DNA of 64,000 bases from NCBI RefSeq assembly GCF_000335475.2, contig NZ_ANAH02000022.1:44473-108472 (forward strand), in the 5' to 3' direction. The stretch's first letter is position 1. Each line of letters opens with the position of its first letter. Shown here in pieces: positions 43,508-52,210 of the stretch. The notes under the pieces are model-generated. The model was not told the DNA's origin. It ran no database searches and worked only from the letters and a program-made list of their open reading frames with translations. Position numbers and translations under genes: made by a program. This stretch comes from Cystobacter fuscus DSM 2262 (GTDB lineage Bacteria; Myxococcota; Myxococcia; Myxococcales; Myxococcaceae).

Positions 43508-43993
43508 TCAAGGGGCGGCCGGCGGCTCCTCGCTCATGACGTCGGCCAGCATCCGCATCAACCGGACCAGTTCGTTGAAGTCCTTGAGCGTCCAGTCGCG
43601 GAACAAGGTCAATGCCATTTCCTCGCGGGCGGCATCGACGGCGTCCGTCGCCGCCTTCCCACGCGGGGTGATGATCGCCTCGCGTACCCTTTTGTCGGCC
43701 GAGCCCGCGCGGCGGTCGACGAGTCCGAGTTCCTCCAGCCTCGCCACCTGGCGGCTGACGGTGGTGTAGTCGCGCCCGACGCGACCGGCGAGATCGCCCA
43801 CGCCGATCGGCCCCAGCCGCTCGACCAGCACGAGGAGCGGGAAGAGCGCACGCTCGAGCTTCAGTCCCGCCATCTCCAGCAGCGCCACGTCGCGCTCAGG
43901 GCGGTTCATCACGCTCACGATGTCGATCAGCGCTCGATGCAGCTCGGGTAGGGACGCCTTGATATGTGCATCATGCACATTTTTCGTTGACAC
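43508..43993 (-). CDS. MarR-family transcriptional regulator
   Basis: Protein of 161 aa. I take the GTG at 43993, which has AGGAGA nine bases upstream; the ATG at 44029 lies inside an operator. The winged helix is LGPIGVGDLAGRVGRDYTTVSRQVARLEELGLVDRRAGSADKRV (core VGRDYTTVSRQVARLEELGL), with the DxRxxR wing reading ADKRVR. Helices 1 and 5 carry the dimer contacts. Divergent from the FAD monooxygenase, with two matching operators between the starts. Confidence 0.92.
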   Translation of the reverse strand: MSTKNVHDAHIKASLPELHRALIDIVSVMNRPERDVALLEMAGLKLERALFPLLVLVERLGPIGVGDLAGRVGRDYTTVSRQVARLEELGLVDRRAGSADKRVREAIITPRGKAATDAVDAAREEMALTLFRDWTLKDFNELVRLMRMLADVMSEEPPAAP

Positions 43994-44029
43994 GCGCTCA
44001 TCTCCTGTAGATATGTGCATAATACACAT
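43964..44029. promoter_or_regulatory. Two 17-bp MarR operators between divergent genes
   Basis: ATGTGCATCATGCACAT (43964-43980) is a perfect 8-1-8 palindrome inside the first codons of marR, and ATGTGCATAATACACAT (44013-44029) differs by one half-site base, in front of the monooxygenase ribosome site. Centres are 49 bases apart. Binding at both would shut off both genes. Confidence 0.75.
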
Positions 44030-44040
44030 AGGAGGTGACT

Positions 44041-45561
44041 GTGGAAGAGCAAAGCCCGATCGCGGTTTTGATCTGCGGTGCCGGTGCCGCCGGTCTCACC
44101 CTCGCCATCGACCTGGCACGGCGGGGTGTGCCATTCCGGCTGATCGAGAAGAGGGCTCGTCCGTTCCCCGGTTCGCGGGGCAAGGGGATCCAGCCGCGGA
44201 CGCAGGAGGTGTTCGAGGATCTCGGCATCATCGACCGGCTCGTGGCGGCCGGCGGCGTCTACCCGCCGTCGCGGGAATATCGTGACGACGGCGGCCATGC
44301 CGAATCGGACATGGTCGAGCCCCAGGAGCCGACACCGGCCGAGCCCTACCACCTCGCGCTGATGGTCCCGCAGTTCCTGACCGAGCGGGTGATGCGCGAG
44401 CGGCTCGCCGAGTTCGGCCATCATGTCGAGTTCGGATGCGAGCTGGTCGGTTTCGAGCAGGACGCGAGTGGGGTGACGGCGCGCCTCGTGGGTCCCGAGG
44501 GCGAGCAGACCGTGCGTGCCCGCTATCTCGTTGGGGCGGACGGAGGGCGCAGCTTCGTGCGAGGCGCGCTCGGCGTGGATTTTCCCGGCAAGACGCTGGG
44601 CGTGCGCGCCATGGTGGCGGATGTCCTGCTGACCGGGCTCGACCGTGATGCCTGGCACCAGTTCAACAGGGGTGACATGGAGCGGCAGGTTTCTGTCTGC
44701 CCGCTCGCCGGAACCGATCTCTTCCAGCTCCAGGCCCCCATCCCGCTCGAGGGCGAGGTCGACCTCTCGGCCGAGGGGCTCGAGCGGATGGTCGCCAGTC
44801 GCACCGGTCGAAGCGGCATCCGCGTACAGTCGGTGTCGTGGGCGTCGGCCTACACGATGAATGCGCGGCTCGCCGAGCGCTATCGCGTCGGTCGGGTGTT
44901 CCTGGTCGGCGATGCCGCCCACATCCATCCGCCGACGGGAGGACAGGGCCTCAATACCAGCGTCCAGGACGCCTACAATCTCGGATGGAAGCTCGCGGCG
45001 GTGCTCGGCGGCGCTGCGGAGCGCCTGCTCGACAGCTATGAGGAGGAGCGGCGCCCGGTCGCGGAGGCGGTGCTCGGCCTTTCGACCCGCCTGCTCGACG
45101 CGATGAAGCGCGGAGTGAACCGTCGAACCCGCGACGTCCGTCAGCTCGACATCGGTTATCCGGAATCGTCGCTGGCGCTCGGGTCATCCGCGCGTCCCGG
45201 TGGTTTGTTGGCCGGAGCTCGTGCACCGGACGCGCCCCTGCGCGGAGCCGCTGGCTGCTCCCGACGCCTGTTCGAGCTGTTCGCTGGCCCGCACTGGACG
45301 CTGGTGGGTTTCGAAACAAAGCCAGACATCGTCGCGCCACGACGCGGACTGCGCATCCACGAGGTCGGGGTCGGCCGCGAGTTGTCGGACGAAGCGGGGC
45401 ATCTGCGCGAGGCCTACGGTCTTGCTCCTGGCGAATGGGTGCTCGTGCGGCCAGATGGCTATGTCGGCGCGATCGTCGCCTCCGAGGAGGCCCCTACGCT
45501 CGACAGCTATCTCGCGGGGGTTGGTCTGGCGGTCGAAGGAGCAGAAGTGAGGACGGCATGA
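44041..45561 (+). CDS. FAD-dependent aromatic monooxygenase (PheA/TfdB-like)
   Basis: Protein of 506 aa; AGGAGG five bases ahead supports the GTG at 44041. The FAD-binding Rossmann loop is VLICGAGAAGLTLAIDLARRG (GxGxxG seen as GAGAAG), the DG motif is LVGADGGRSFVR, and the second FAD motif GDAAHIHPPTGGQGLNTSVQDA (GD-AAH-HPP) is intact. A thioredoxin-like C-terminal end is present but short. It should hydroxylate aromatic or polyketide compounds with NAD(P)H and oxygen. Expression probably rises when the divergent MarR releases its operators. Confidence 0.93.
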   Translation: MEEQSPIAVLICGAGAAGLTLAIDLARRGVPFRLIEKRARPFPGSRGKGIQPRTQEVFEDLGIIDRLVAAGGVYPPSREYRDDGGHAESDMVEPQEPTPAEPYHLALMVPQFLTERVMRERLAEFGHHVEFGCELVGFEQDASGVTARLVGPEGEQTVRARYLVGADGGRSFVRGALGVDFPGKTLGVRAMVADVLLTGLDRDAWHQFNRGDMERQVSVCPLAGTDLFQLQAPIPLEGEVDLSAEGLERMVASRTGRSGIRVQSVSWASAYTMNARLAERYRVGRVFLVGDAAHIHPPTGGQGLNTSVQDAYNLGWKLAAVLGGAAERLLDSYEEERRPVAEAVLGLSTRLLDAMKRGVNRRTRDVRQLDIGYPESSLALGSSARPGGLLAGARAPDAPLRGAAGCSRRLFELFAGPHWTLVGFETKPDIVAPRRGLRIHEVGVGRELSDEAGHLREAYGLAPGEWVLVRPDGYVGAIVASEEAPTLDSYLAGVGLAVEGAEVRTA

Positions 45562-45669
45562 ACCTGGAACTGGCAGGCACGTTGTCCTTGTCCTCCGGGG
45601 AGGCGGTCACGGCGGGGTGGCGGCGGCCGAGCTTGCGATAGAGCGTCTTGCGATCCACGCCGAGGATGC
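45562..45669 (-). pseudogene. Sigma-54 regulator C-terminal (Fis HTH) fragment
   Basis: Minus-strand frame reads ILGVDRKTLYRKLGRRHP, the Fis-type DNA-binding helix end of an NtrC regulator, then a tail running out into the monooxygenase gene. Everything upstream of ILGVDRKT is gone, and the cut edge is the half repeat at 45668. Confidence 0.75.
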
Positions 45670-45681
45670 TGACACCTCTCA
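45668..45681. repeat. GGTGTC palindrome family, half copy F at a junction
   Basis: Only the right arm CTGACACCTCTCAG remains, joining the truncated sigma-54 regulator (left) to the truncated ATPase/kinase tail (right). Confidence 0.7.
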
Positions 45682-45682
45682 G

Positions 45683-46050
45683 GCACGCCCAGGCCTGCTT
45701 CCGCCGCGCCCAGGGCGTGGGGGTGAAGGTGGAGGGCCCGAGCGCCGCGGCCTTCGGCCTCATCATCGAGTCCATGTACCAGGGCACTGCGCTTCCGGGG
45801 CCGGCTGCTGTGGCTGTCGGGCCACCCGTGGCGCGCGGCGGCAGGCGTTCAAGCGCGGCGTGAAACTGGCGCAGGCCCTGGGCATGCCCTACGAGGAAGC
45901 GCTGTGTGGGTGGGAGCTGGGCGGGGGCTCCGAGCGAGAGGCGGCCTTCACCCGGGCCCACGAGGGCTTCAACCGCTTGGGGTGCGTGGAGCCCGCGCGC
46001 CGGGTGGGGGCGTTGCGCGCGTCCGGCGCCGCCCGGGCGGGCCGAGGGGA
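45683..46050 (+). pseudogene. Frameshifted TPR tail of a large ATPase/kinase
   Basis: Two overlapping frames read HAQACFRRAQGVGVKVEG and then FKRGVKLAQALGMPYEEALCGWELG and AFTRAHEGFNRLGCVEP. The second is the typical last TPR of myxobacterial kinase/AAA-ATPase fusions (LGMPYDEAL, LxRAxxLFxRLG). A frameshift near 45840 and the missing 5' end show that it is dead. Confidence 0.6.
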
Positions 46051-46155
46051 ATACCGAAGTCCTTTATCGTGTCGGATGCGATCGCGCACATCCACGCCGC
46101 CGTCACAGCCAGACACGTGCTCACCATGCCACACCTGCCTCCTCCGCATTCGCCC

Positions 46156-48312
46156 ATGGCCCGCTCGACGCTCATCAAGATGGGGGTGCGCATCGCGGTG
46201 GTCATCGCGCTGTCGACGTTCTTCAGCTTCCTGCACATGCGGCAGACGCTGCGGGCCGAGGCCCTGACGCAGCTCTCCCAGTACGTGGAGCAGCGCGGCA
46301 CCCAGGAGGAGTCCATCTTCCTGCTGGCCGAGGATACCCAGTCGCTGCTCGCCCGAGACATGGAGGAGCGGGTGCGCGCCGCCCCAGCTCCTGACGAGGA
46401 CGCGCGCTTCGACCGCCTGTTCACGCGGCTGCCCGACGGCACCGTGCGCACCCGGCCCGCGGGCTCCGAGGGCACGCCGAGGGTGGGCGCCTTCATCCCC
46501 CCGGGCGTCGCGCTGGATGCCGGGCTGCGCCACCGCGTCCTGGTCGCGCATGACGTGCTCGCCCAGTACGGCCCCGCCTTCCGCGTCCGCTTCGTCGACA
46601 CCTTCATCACCCTGCCCGAGGGGCCGATGCTCACCTACTGGCCCGAGCGCCCCAACATCAACCTGGAGGTCGAGTCCGGCTTCAATCCGCTCACCCTGGA
46701 GTACTTCCAGACGAGCCTGCCCGGCAACAACCCCACGCGGCGGCCAGTTTGGACCCGGGTCTCCAAGGAGGAGGTCTCCGCGAAGTGGATGGTCACGGTC
46801 ACCACGCCCCTGGACGTGGACGGCCGTTACGTGGCGGCCCTCAGCCATGACGTCATGCTCGAGGAGCTGATCCGCCGCACCCTCAATGACCACCTGCCCC
46901 AGTCGTACAACATCCTCTTGCGCGACGACGGCGAGCTCATCGCCCATCCGCGGATGAAGGCGTCCGGCGGGCAGCTCATGAGCGAAGAGGATCAGGAGCA
47001 CCTGCGCGAGATCATGGAGCGCGTGGGAAACCGCCAGGGCGCGCCCGTGGTGGAGCTGCCCTCTCAAGGGGTGTGGCTCGCCGTGGCGAGGCTGCACGGC
47101 ACGGACTGGAACTTCGTCACCGTGCTGCCCGAGCACGTGGTGTCCCGGCCCGCCCTCCAGGCGGCGCGCATCGTGCTGCTGCTCGGCGTGCTGTCGCTGC
47201 TCCTGGAGCTGCTCCTCATGTCCTGGGTGCTGCGCAAGCAGATCAGCCAGCCTCTGATGGACTTCACCCAGGCCACCGCGCGCATCTCCTCGGGCGACTT
47301 CCAGGTGAACCTGGACACCGCGCGCGAGGACGAGCTGGGCCAGCTGGCCAAGGCCTTCGGGGCCATGGCCACCCGGCTGCGCCGCCGCGAGGAGGACCTG
47401 CGCGCGGCCAACGAGGGGCTCGAGCAGCGCGTGGAGGAGCGCACGCGCGAGCTCAAGTCAGTCCACCAGCAGCTGGTGCAGACGGCGCGCCGCACGGGCA
47501 TGGCGGAGATCGCCACCAACGTGCTGCACAACGTGGGCAACGTGCTCAACAGCGTCTACACGTCCTCCCAGGTCGCCAAGGAGCGCGTGCTGGGCATGCG
47601 CCTGGACCATGTGAGCCGGGTGGCCCAGATGCTCCAGGCGCGGCAGGCCAATCTCGCCGTCTTCCTCACCGAGGACGAGCGGGGCAAGCTGCTCACGCCC
47701 TTTCTCGACAAGCTCGGCCAGAACCTGATGGACGAGCGCCAGGAGGTCATCTCCCTGTTGGAGGACGTCGGCCGCTACACCGAGCACATCGGGGAGATCG
47801 TCAAGGTGCAGCAGGACTACGCCCGCACGCCGCGCCTGTACGAGCCGGTGGTGCTCTCGGAGCTGGTGGAGGACGCGCTGCGCATCAACGCCGCGGGCCT
47901 CACGCGCCACCACGTGACGGTGGAGCAGCGGCTGGAGCCCGTGCCGCCCATCGTCACGGACAAGCACAAGATGTTGATGATCCTCGTCAACCTGGTGAGC
48001 AACGCCAAGTACGCGCTGGATCCCGTGCCCGAGGATTCGCGGCGCCTCGTCGTGCTGCTACGGCGCTCCGCCGAGGGCTCCATCCACATCGCCCTGAGCG
48101 ACAACGGCATGGGCATCGCGCCCGAGCTGCTCACGCGCATCTTCCAGTATGGCTTCACCACGCGCGAGGAGGGGCATGGCTTTGGCCTGCACTCGAGCGC
48201 TCTGGCGGCCCAGGAACTGGGCGGCACCCTCAGGGTGGAGAGCGAGGGCCCCGGCCGGGGCGCCACCTTCACGCTGGTGATTCCCCCACCCCCTGCCCAG
48301 GCGGAGACATGA
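46156..48312 (+). CDS. Membrane sensor histidine kinase (dCache-type sensor, HNVGN H-box)
   Basis: Protein of 718 aa; I take the ATG at 46156, though an in-frame ATG at 46126 is also possible and neither has a clear ribosome site. Two membrane helices (about 8-22 and 335-360) flank a long periplasmic sensor, and HAMP follows with a coiled-coil. The H-box is ATNVLHNVGNVLNSV, a subgroup lacking the usual Glu after His. The ATPase part has LVNLVSNAKYAL, DNGMGI and GHGFGLH. Translationally coupled to the next gene (ATGA). Confidence 0.92.
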   Translation: MARSTLIKMGVRIAVVIALSTFFSFLHMRQTLRAEALTQLSQYVEQRGTQEESIFLLAEDTQSLLARDMEERVRAAPAPDEDARFDRLFTRLPDGTVRTRPAGSEGTPRVGAFIPPGVALDAGLRHRVLVAHDVLAQYGPAFRVRFVDTFITLPEGPMLTYWPERPNINLEVESGFNPLTLEYFQTSLPGNNPTRRPVWTRVSKEEVSAKWMVTVTTPLDVDGRYVAALSHDVMLEELIRRTLNDHLPQSYNILLRDDGELIAHPRMKASGGQLMSEEDQEHLREIMERVGNRQGAPVVELPSQGVWLAVARLHGTDWNFVTVLPEHVVSRPALQAARIVLLLGVLSLLLELLLMSWVLRKQISQPLMDFTQATARISSGDFQVNLDTAREDELGQLAKAFGAMATRLRRREEDLRAANEGLEQRVEERTRELKSVHQQLVQTARRTGMAEIATNVLHNVGNVLNSVYTSSQVAKERVLGMRLDHVSRVAQMLQARQANLAVFLTEDERGKLLTPFLDKLGQNLMDERQEVISLLEDVGRYTEHIGEIVKVQQDYARTPRLYEPVVLSELVEDALRINAAGLTRHHVTVEQRLEPVPPIVTDKHKMLMILVNLVSNAKYALDPVPEDSRRLVVLLRRSAEGSIHIALSDNGMGIAPELLTRIFQYGFTTREEGHGFGLHSSALAAQELGGTLRVESEGPGRGATFTLVIPPPPAQAET

Positions 48313-48788
48313 GCACGCACCCGAACCCCAGGCGCCTCCTCGTCATCGACGACTCGGAGGCCATCCACACCGACTTCCGCCGCATCCTCACCGACGAGCC
48401 GCTCAAGAGCCGGGGCGAGCTGGACCTGATGGCCGACGCGCTCTTCGGTCCCGAGGCGGCGGGCTCCAGCGTGGACAAGACGGTGGTGGAGGTGGATTCC
48501 GCCTACCAGGGCGAGGAGGGCGTGGCCCGGGTGCGCGAGGCGCTGGCCGCGGGCCGGCCCTATGCCCTGGTCTTCCTCGACTACCGGATGCCCCCGGGCT
48601 GGAACGGCGCCGAGACGCTGCGGCACCTGCGGCAGGTGGCTCCCACGCTGCCGGTGGTGCTCTGCTCGGCCTACTCGGACTACTCCTGGGCGGAGCTGCA
48701 GGCGGAGTTCGGCGAGTCCCGGCTCCTGCGCCAGCTGCGCAAGCCCTTCAACCGGCAGCAGGTGCGCGAGCTGGCCCTGGGTGACTAG
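48309..48788 (+). CDS. Single-domain response regulator
   Basis: Protein of 159 aa whose ATG overlaps the kinase stop (ATGA). It is a receiver with RRLLVIDDSEAIH, phospho-Asp in LVFLDYRMPPGWNG, Thr/Ser region PVVLCSAYS and Lys in QLRKPFN. Residues about 28-70 are an insertion (LTDEPLKSR..ALFGPEAAG..) between helix 1 and strand 2 that ordinary receivers lack. There is no output domain, so it may relay phosphate to another kinase normally encoded downstream and missing here. Confidence 0.9.
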   Translation: MSTHPNPRRLLVIDDSEAIHTDFRRILTDEPLKSRGELDLMADALFGPEAAGSSVDKTVVEVDSAYQGEEGVARVREALAAGRPYALVFLDYRMPPGWNGAETLRHLRQVAPTLPVVLCSAYSDYSWAELQAEFGESRLLRQLRKPFNRQQVRELALGD

Positions 48789-49083
48789 AAGCAGCCCTCG
48801 CGCAGGTTGATGCCGTACTCCAGGTAGGCCTTGAGGCAGGCCACCGGGGACGCGCTATCGCTTGAGGACCACGAAGGTGTCGTCGGCAAGTGGTTCTGGC
48901 ACGCCGTGCCATGGCGCCGCACCGGGTTCTCGTATTCGGAGAAAACGAGCCAGACCACGATTGTTTCCAACGAGTCTTTATTTTCCGTTTGCGCCGCTTA
49001 TACTACATCCGCCGCATTCCCTGCACATTGGAAGACCGGGGCTCGCGCACCAGAGACCGGAGACAGCGGCGCGGAGGACTCTC

Positions 49084-50190
49084 ATGGATGGAATCAGGAA
49101 CAAGTCGCCCGGACGGTACGCCCCCGCGAGGCAGTCGGGTCAATCTCATGTCCCGGCCAATGTGACGAGGTCTCCCCAATCGTACCCGACACAAGGGCCG
49201 GCGCCGACCTCGACCCCGGGCTACCCGGAACAGAGTCAGTACGCTGGGCGGTCGTCGCGAACGTCCCCTTCTTCCCACCACCAGACGCCGTCGCCCCAGG
49301 AACAGGCCGCGTACAGTGCACGCACTGGTACAGTGGGCTATGGGCGCGCCTCGCGGACGCCCTCTCCGCCCCCTCCCGCGGTTCCGCCGTGGGGGGTCAA
49401 GCCCAACATCCAGCAGTTCTGTGCGGATGTCGCGAAGGAGAACAAGGGGACCCGTCTCACCCAATTCACAGCCCAGGGCTCCTGCCCCGGTACGAATGGT
49501 GGGGTCTGCAACGCCATGACCGAGGAGTGGATCAAGCAGGGCGCCCGGAATTCCTCCATGGACCAGGCCTCGGCGGCTTTTACCCAGTCACTGCATCACG
49601 GCATGCCGCAACTGATTGACAGGCAAGAGCGATTCAATGGCCGGATGGATGCGCTGCGGAATGAAATGCTGCAGAACAAGGCCGAGAGTGAGCAGCACAT
49701 GCAGGATCTGCAGGAACTCACCCCTCACATCCAGGCGATGCAAGCGGGGCGGCTCTCGCCCAAGAAGGCGAATCAGGTGAGGAAGTGGGTGGATCAGCTG
49801 GAGTCGGACATGCAGGCCACCCAACAAAAGGTCGCCAATACGGGTGCCAGGCTCGCCGAGGCCGAGAAAAACGAGGCGGCGCGCCTCGGAGGAAGGCTGC
49901 CGCACACCCAGATGGTGAGCAACAAGAACATCACCCATGACTTCGCCCATGACCTGGACGCCGCCACCCAGAGACCGGGCTTCTATTCCCTGTCTGTGCA
50001 TTCGAAGGACGGAGGGCCTGGGCACGTCATGGGCATCGAGGTGGGGCCCCATGGTTGCAAGTTCATGGACCCGAACACCGGCGAGTTCGTCATGAAGGAT
50101 CGCAAGGCCATGCTCAATGTGGCCACGGATCACATTGCCTCGCTCTATATGAATAGCAACGACCGGTTCTCGGTCAGCCACTTCGGGTGA
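49084..50190 (+). CDS. YopT/AvrPphB-type cysteine protease (peptidase C58) candidate
   Basis: Protein of 368 aa; GGAGG 8 bases upstream supports the ATG at 49084. Residues 1-105 are disordered (Pro/Ser/Gln/Thr-rich). Cys142 sits in GGVCNAMTEEWI, the C58 form G-x-C-x-x-[LM]-x-x-x-W-[IL]. A long coiled-coil (about 175-265) is inserted, followed by His314 in GPGHVMGIEV and Asp329 in KFMDPNTGEF. The His-Asp spacing of 15 equals that I recall for AvrPphB. YopT cuts prenylated Rho GTPases and AvrPphB cuts plant kinases; both are injected effectors. No export signal or chaperone gene is visible. The 48789-49083 gap holds a possible -10 box TATACT (48999) and a short protein tail in reverse. Confidence 0.72.
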   Translation: MDGIRNKSPGRYAPARQSGQSHVPANVTRSPQSYPTQGPAPTSTPGYPEQSQYAGRSSRTSPSSHHQTPSPQEQAAYSARTGTVGYGRASRTPSPPPPAVPPWGVKPNIQQFCADVAKENKGTRLTQFTAQGSCPGTNGGVCNAMTEEWIKQGARNSSMDQASAAFTQSLHHGMPQLIDRQERFNGRMDALRNEMLQNKAESEQHMQDLQELTPHIQAMQAGRLSPKKANQVRKWVDQLESDMQATQQKVANTGARLAEAEKNEAARLGGRLPHTQMVSNKNITHDFAHDLDAATQRPGFYSLSVHSKDGGPGHVMGIEVGPHGCKFMDPNTGEFVMKDRKAMLNVATDHIASLYMNSNDRFSVSHFG

Positions 50191-50263
50191 TGTGAAGGCA
50201 GGCGCCGGGTGTTGGCGCACGGAGCTTCTCGGCGCATCCTGGGTTGTTTTTTCCGCACAAATC

Positions 50264-50286
50264 GGATTGCTTCGTCGAAGCAATCC
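50264..50286. terminator. Hairpin downstream of the C58 protease
   Basis: GGATTGCTTC-GTC-GAAGCAATCC is a 10-bp perfect stem with a 3-base loop, 74 bases after the stop and preceded by TTTTTT (50247). It could terminate either convergent transcript; there is no T-tract directly after it. Confidence 0.5.
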
Positions 50287-50369
50287 TTGTCCGGTCCTGG
50301 AAACCCCTCGACGGGACCCCAATGAAGCCGGGGTTCCGGTGCACGCGCTGCTCGCGTCCCCCGGGCATT

Positions 50370-51257
50370 TCAACGGCGGGTCATGAAGTCGATGAAGGAG
50401 CGCACCGCTCCAGTGAGCTGGCGGCGGCTGGGATAGGTGAGGTAGAAACCATCGAACCGCGGCGACCACGATTCCAACACCCGCACCAGCTTGCCCTTCA
50501 CGAGGAGCGGCTCGACCGAGTCGTCGATGGTGTACGCGAGACCTGCTCCGTCTTGCGCGGCGCGCAACTGGACGGCGAGGTTGTCGACCACCAACGTGCC
50601 GTCGACGGGCAGGCTCACGCTCTTGCCGCGCCGCTCGAATTCCCAACGGGTGGCGATGCCATCGGGGCGCCGGGTGCCGATGCAGCGGTGATGCTTGAGC
50701 TCGAACGGGGTCTGCGGCGTGCCGCGCGTGCGGAGGTACTTCGGTGATGCGACGACGTAGACCTGCCGGCGGCCGCCGAGCCTGAGCGCGACCATGTCCT
50801 TCTCGAGGCGCTCCCCGAGCCGCACGCCGAGGTCGTAACCGCCGCCAGCGAGGTCGACCGTCGAGGAGTTCACGCTCAGCTCGACCTTCACTTCGGGATG
50901 GCGGTCGAAGAATTCGCCGAGCACCGGTGCAATCAACGACACCGCCGCCGAGTGTGCGGAGTTGATCTTCACCGTGCCTACCGGCCGGTCGCGGAAGTCT
51001 TCGACGACGAGCACTGCCGCATCGAGCTCGCGCAGCGCCGGCCTCAGTCGCTGGAGCAGATGGAGGCCAGCTTCGGTCGGACTCACGCTCCGCGTGGTGC
51101 GGTTGAGGAGCCGGACGCCCAAGCGCGTCTCGAGTCGGCGAACGGTGACGCTGAGGACCGGGGCCGTGGTGCGGAGTTCCCGCGCGGCGCGCGCGAAACT
51201 CCGGTGCGTTGCGACGGCCTCGAAGGCCGAAAGGTCAGCGAATTCGGGTCCGCGCAT
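50370..51257 (-). CDS. LysR-family transcriptional regulator
   Basis: Protein of 295 aa, full length. The HTH is SFARAARELRTTAPVLSVTVRRLETRLG (core AARELRTTAPVLSVTVRRLE) with LLNRTTRSVSPTEAG. The effector domain has the pattern GTVKINSAHSAAVSLI and LGVRLGERLEKDMVALRLG of the CrgA-type group. It is divergent from the short-chain dehydrogenase-like gene, with a T-N11-A style dyad in between, and probably regulates it. Confidence 0.92.
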   Translation of the reverse strand: MRGPEFADLSAFEAVATHRSFARAARELRTTAPVLSVTVRRLETRLGVRLLNRTTRSVSPTEAGLHLLQRLRPALRELDAAVLVVEDFRDRPVGTVKINSAHSAAVSLIAPVLGEFFDRHPEVKVELSVNSSTVDLAGGGYDLGVRLGERLEKDMVALRLGGRRQVYVVASPKYLRTRGTPQTPFELKHHRCIGTRRPDGIATRWEFERRGKSVSLPVDGTLVVDNLAVQLRAAQDGAGLAYTIDDSVEPLLVKGKLVRVLESWSPRFDGFYLTYPSRRQLTGAVRSFIDFMTRR

Positions 51258-51260
51258 TCA

Positions 51261-51274
51261 TTCGTTCTCACGAA
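51261..51274. promoter_or_regulatory. LysR-type operator (TTCGT-TCTC-ACGAA)
   Basis: A 5-bp perfect dyad with the T-N11-A arrangement, four bases from the LysR start, with a second small dyad TCA-TTCG-TGA at 51281-51290. The 78-base gap between divergent genes contains no other dyad. Confidence 0.5.
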
Positions 51275-51335
51275 AGACAGTCATTCGTGACGTGCATCTT
51301 CCGGATCCGACGTGCCGGACGCAAATTCAGCGCTC

Positions 51336-52127
51336 ATGAACATGGAACTTCAGGGGAAACGGGCATTGGTGACGGGCTCCACTTCGGGGCTCGGCGAAGC
51401 CATCGCGAAGCAGCTGGCGGCGGAGGGTGTGACGGTCATCGTGCACGGCCGCGACGCGACACGGGCCAGACAGGTGGTCGAGGCCATCGGCGCCGCTGGT
51501 GGACGCGCGGAGATGGCCCTCGGAGACCTTTCCACTGACGCGGGGGCCGATGCGGTGCGCGCGGCGGTGGAGGGGGATATCGACATCCTGGTGAACAACG
51601 CCGGCGGCTACGCACATGTGGGATGGCTGAAGGCAACGCCGGAGCAGTGGGCCGACGTGTGGCAGCAGAACGTGATCTCCGGCGTGCGGATGATTCGGCA
51701 CTTCGTTCCCGGAATGCGGGCGCGTGGTTGGGGCCGGGTCATCACCATCGGTGGTGGACTCGCAACACAGCCGGCGCCGACGCAGCCGCACTACAACGCG
51801 ACACTCGCGGCCCGGCACAACCTCGCGGTCTCGCTCTCGCGTGAGCTCGCGGGAAGTGGCGTGACGTCGAACGCGGTCGCTCCCGGGGCGATTCGGGTGC
51901 CAGCGATCGAGGGCTTCATGCGGCACGTGGCCGAAGCGCACGGTTGGGGCACGCAGTGGGATGAGATCGAGCGCGCCGCCGTTCGTGAATTCATTCCCAA
52001 CGACGTGGGTCGTCTGGGCCGGCCGGAAGAAGTGGCGAATGCGGTGGTGTTCCTGGCGAGCCCTCGCGCGGCGTATGTGACCGGTGCGGTGTTGCGCGTC
52101 GACGGCGGGACCATTCGCAGCGTGTGA
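51336..52127 (+). CDS. Short-chain dehydrogenase-like protein lacking the catalytic Lys
   Basis: Protein of 263 aa. The NAD(P) loop is VTGSTSGLG and the structural motif is LVNNAGG. However, the active site reads PHYNATLAARHN where SDR enzymes have YxxxK, so Lys is replaced by Leu, and the Ser strand reads ITIGGGLA instead of a Ser. The C-terminal VTGAVLRVDGG is normal. It may be a catalytically weak or binding-only SDR paralogue. The start may be 51336 or 51342. Divergent LysR regulator upstream. Confidence 0.85.
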   Translation: MNMELQGKRALVTGSTSGLGEAIAKQLAAEGVTVIVHGRDATRARQVVEAIGAAGGRAEMALGDLSTDAGADAVRAAVEGDIDILVNNAGGYAHVGWLKATPEQWADVWQQNVISGVRMIRHFVPGMRARGWGRVITIGGGLATQPAPTQPHYNATLAARHNLAVSLSRELAGSGVTSNAVAPGAIRVPAIEGFMRHVAEAHGWGTQWDEIERAAVREFIPNDVGRLGRPEEVANAVVFLASPRAAYVTGAVLRVDGGTIRSV

Positions 52128-52134
52128 CCTGGTT

Positions 52135-52210
52135 CAGGTGTCAAAGGACTCGAAACGAGGGACTTGAGCCCCCGGGAAGGTGTCCCGAGCGAGAAGGTGT
52201 CCCCGGAGGG
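52135..52210. repeat. GGTGTC palindrome family, degenerate copy G
   Basis: CAGGTGTCAAAGGACTCG at 52135, then GGGAAGGTGTCCC and GAGAAGGTGTCCCCGGAG: several left ends in a row without a matching right end. It lies eight bases after the SDR stop. Confidence 0.6.
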
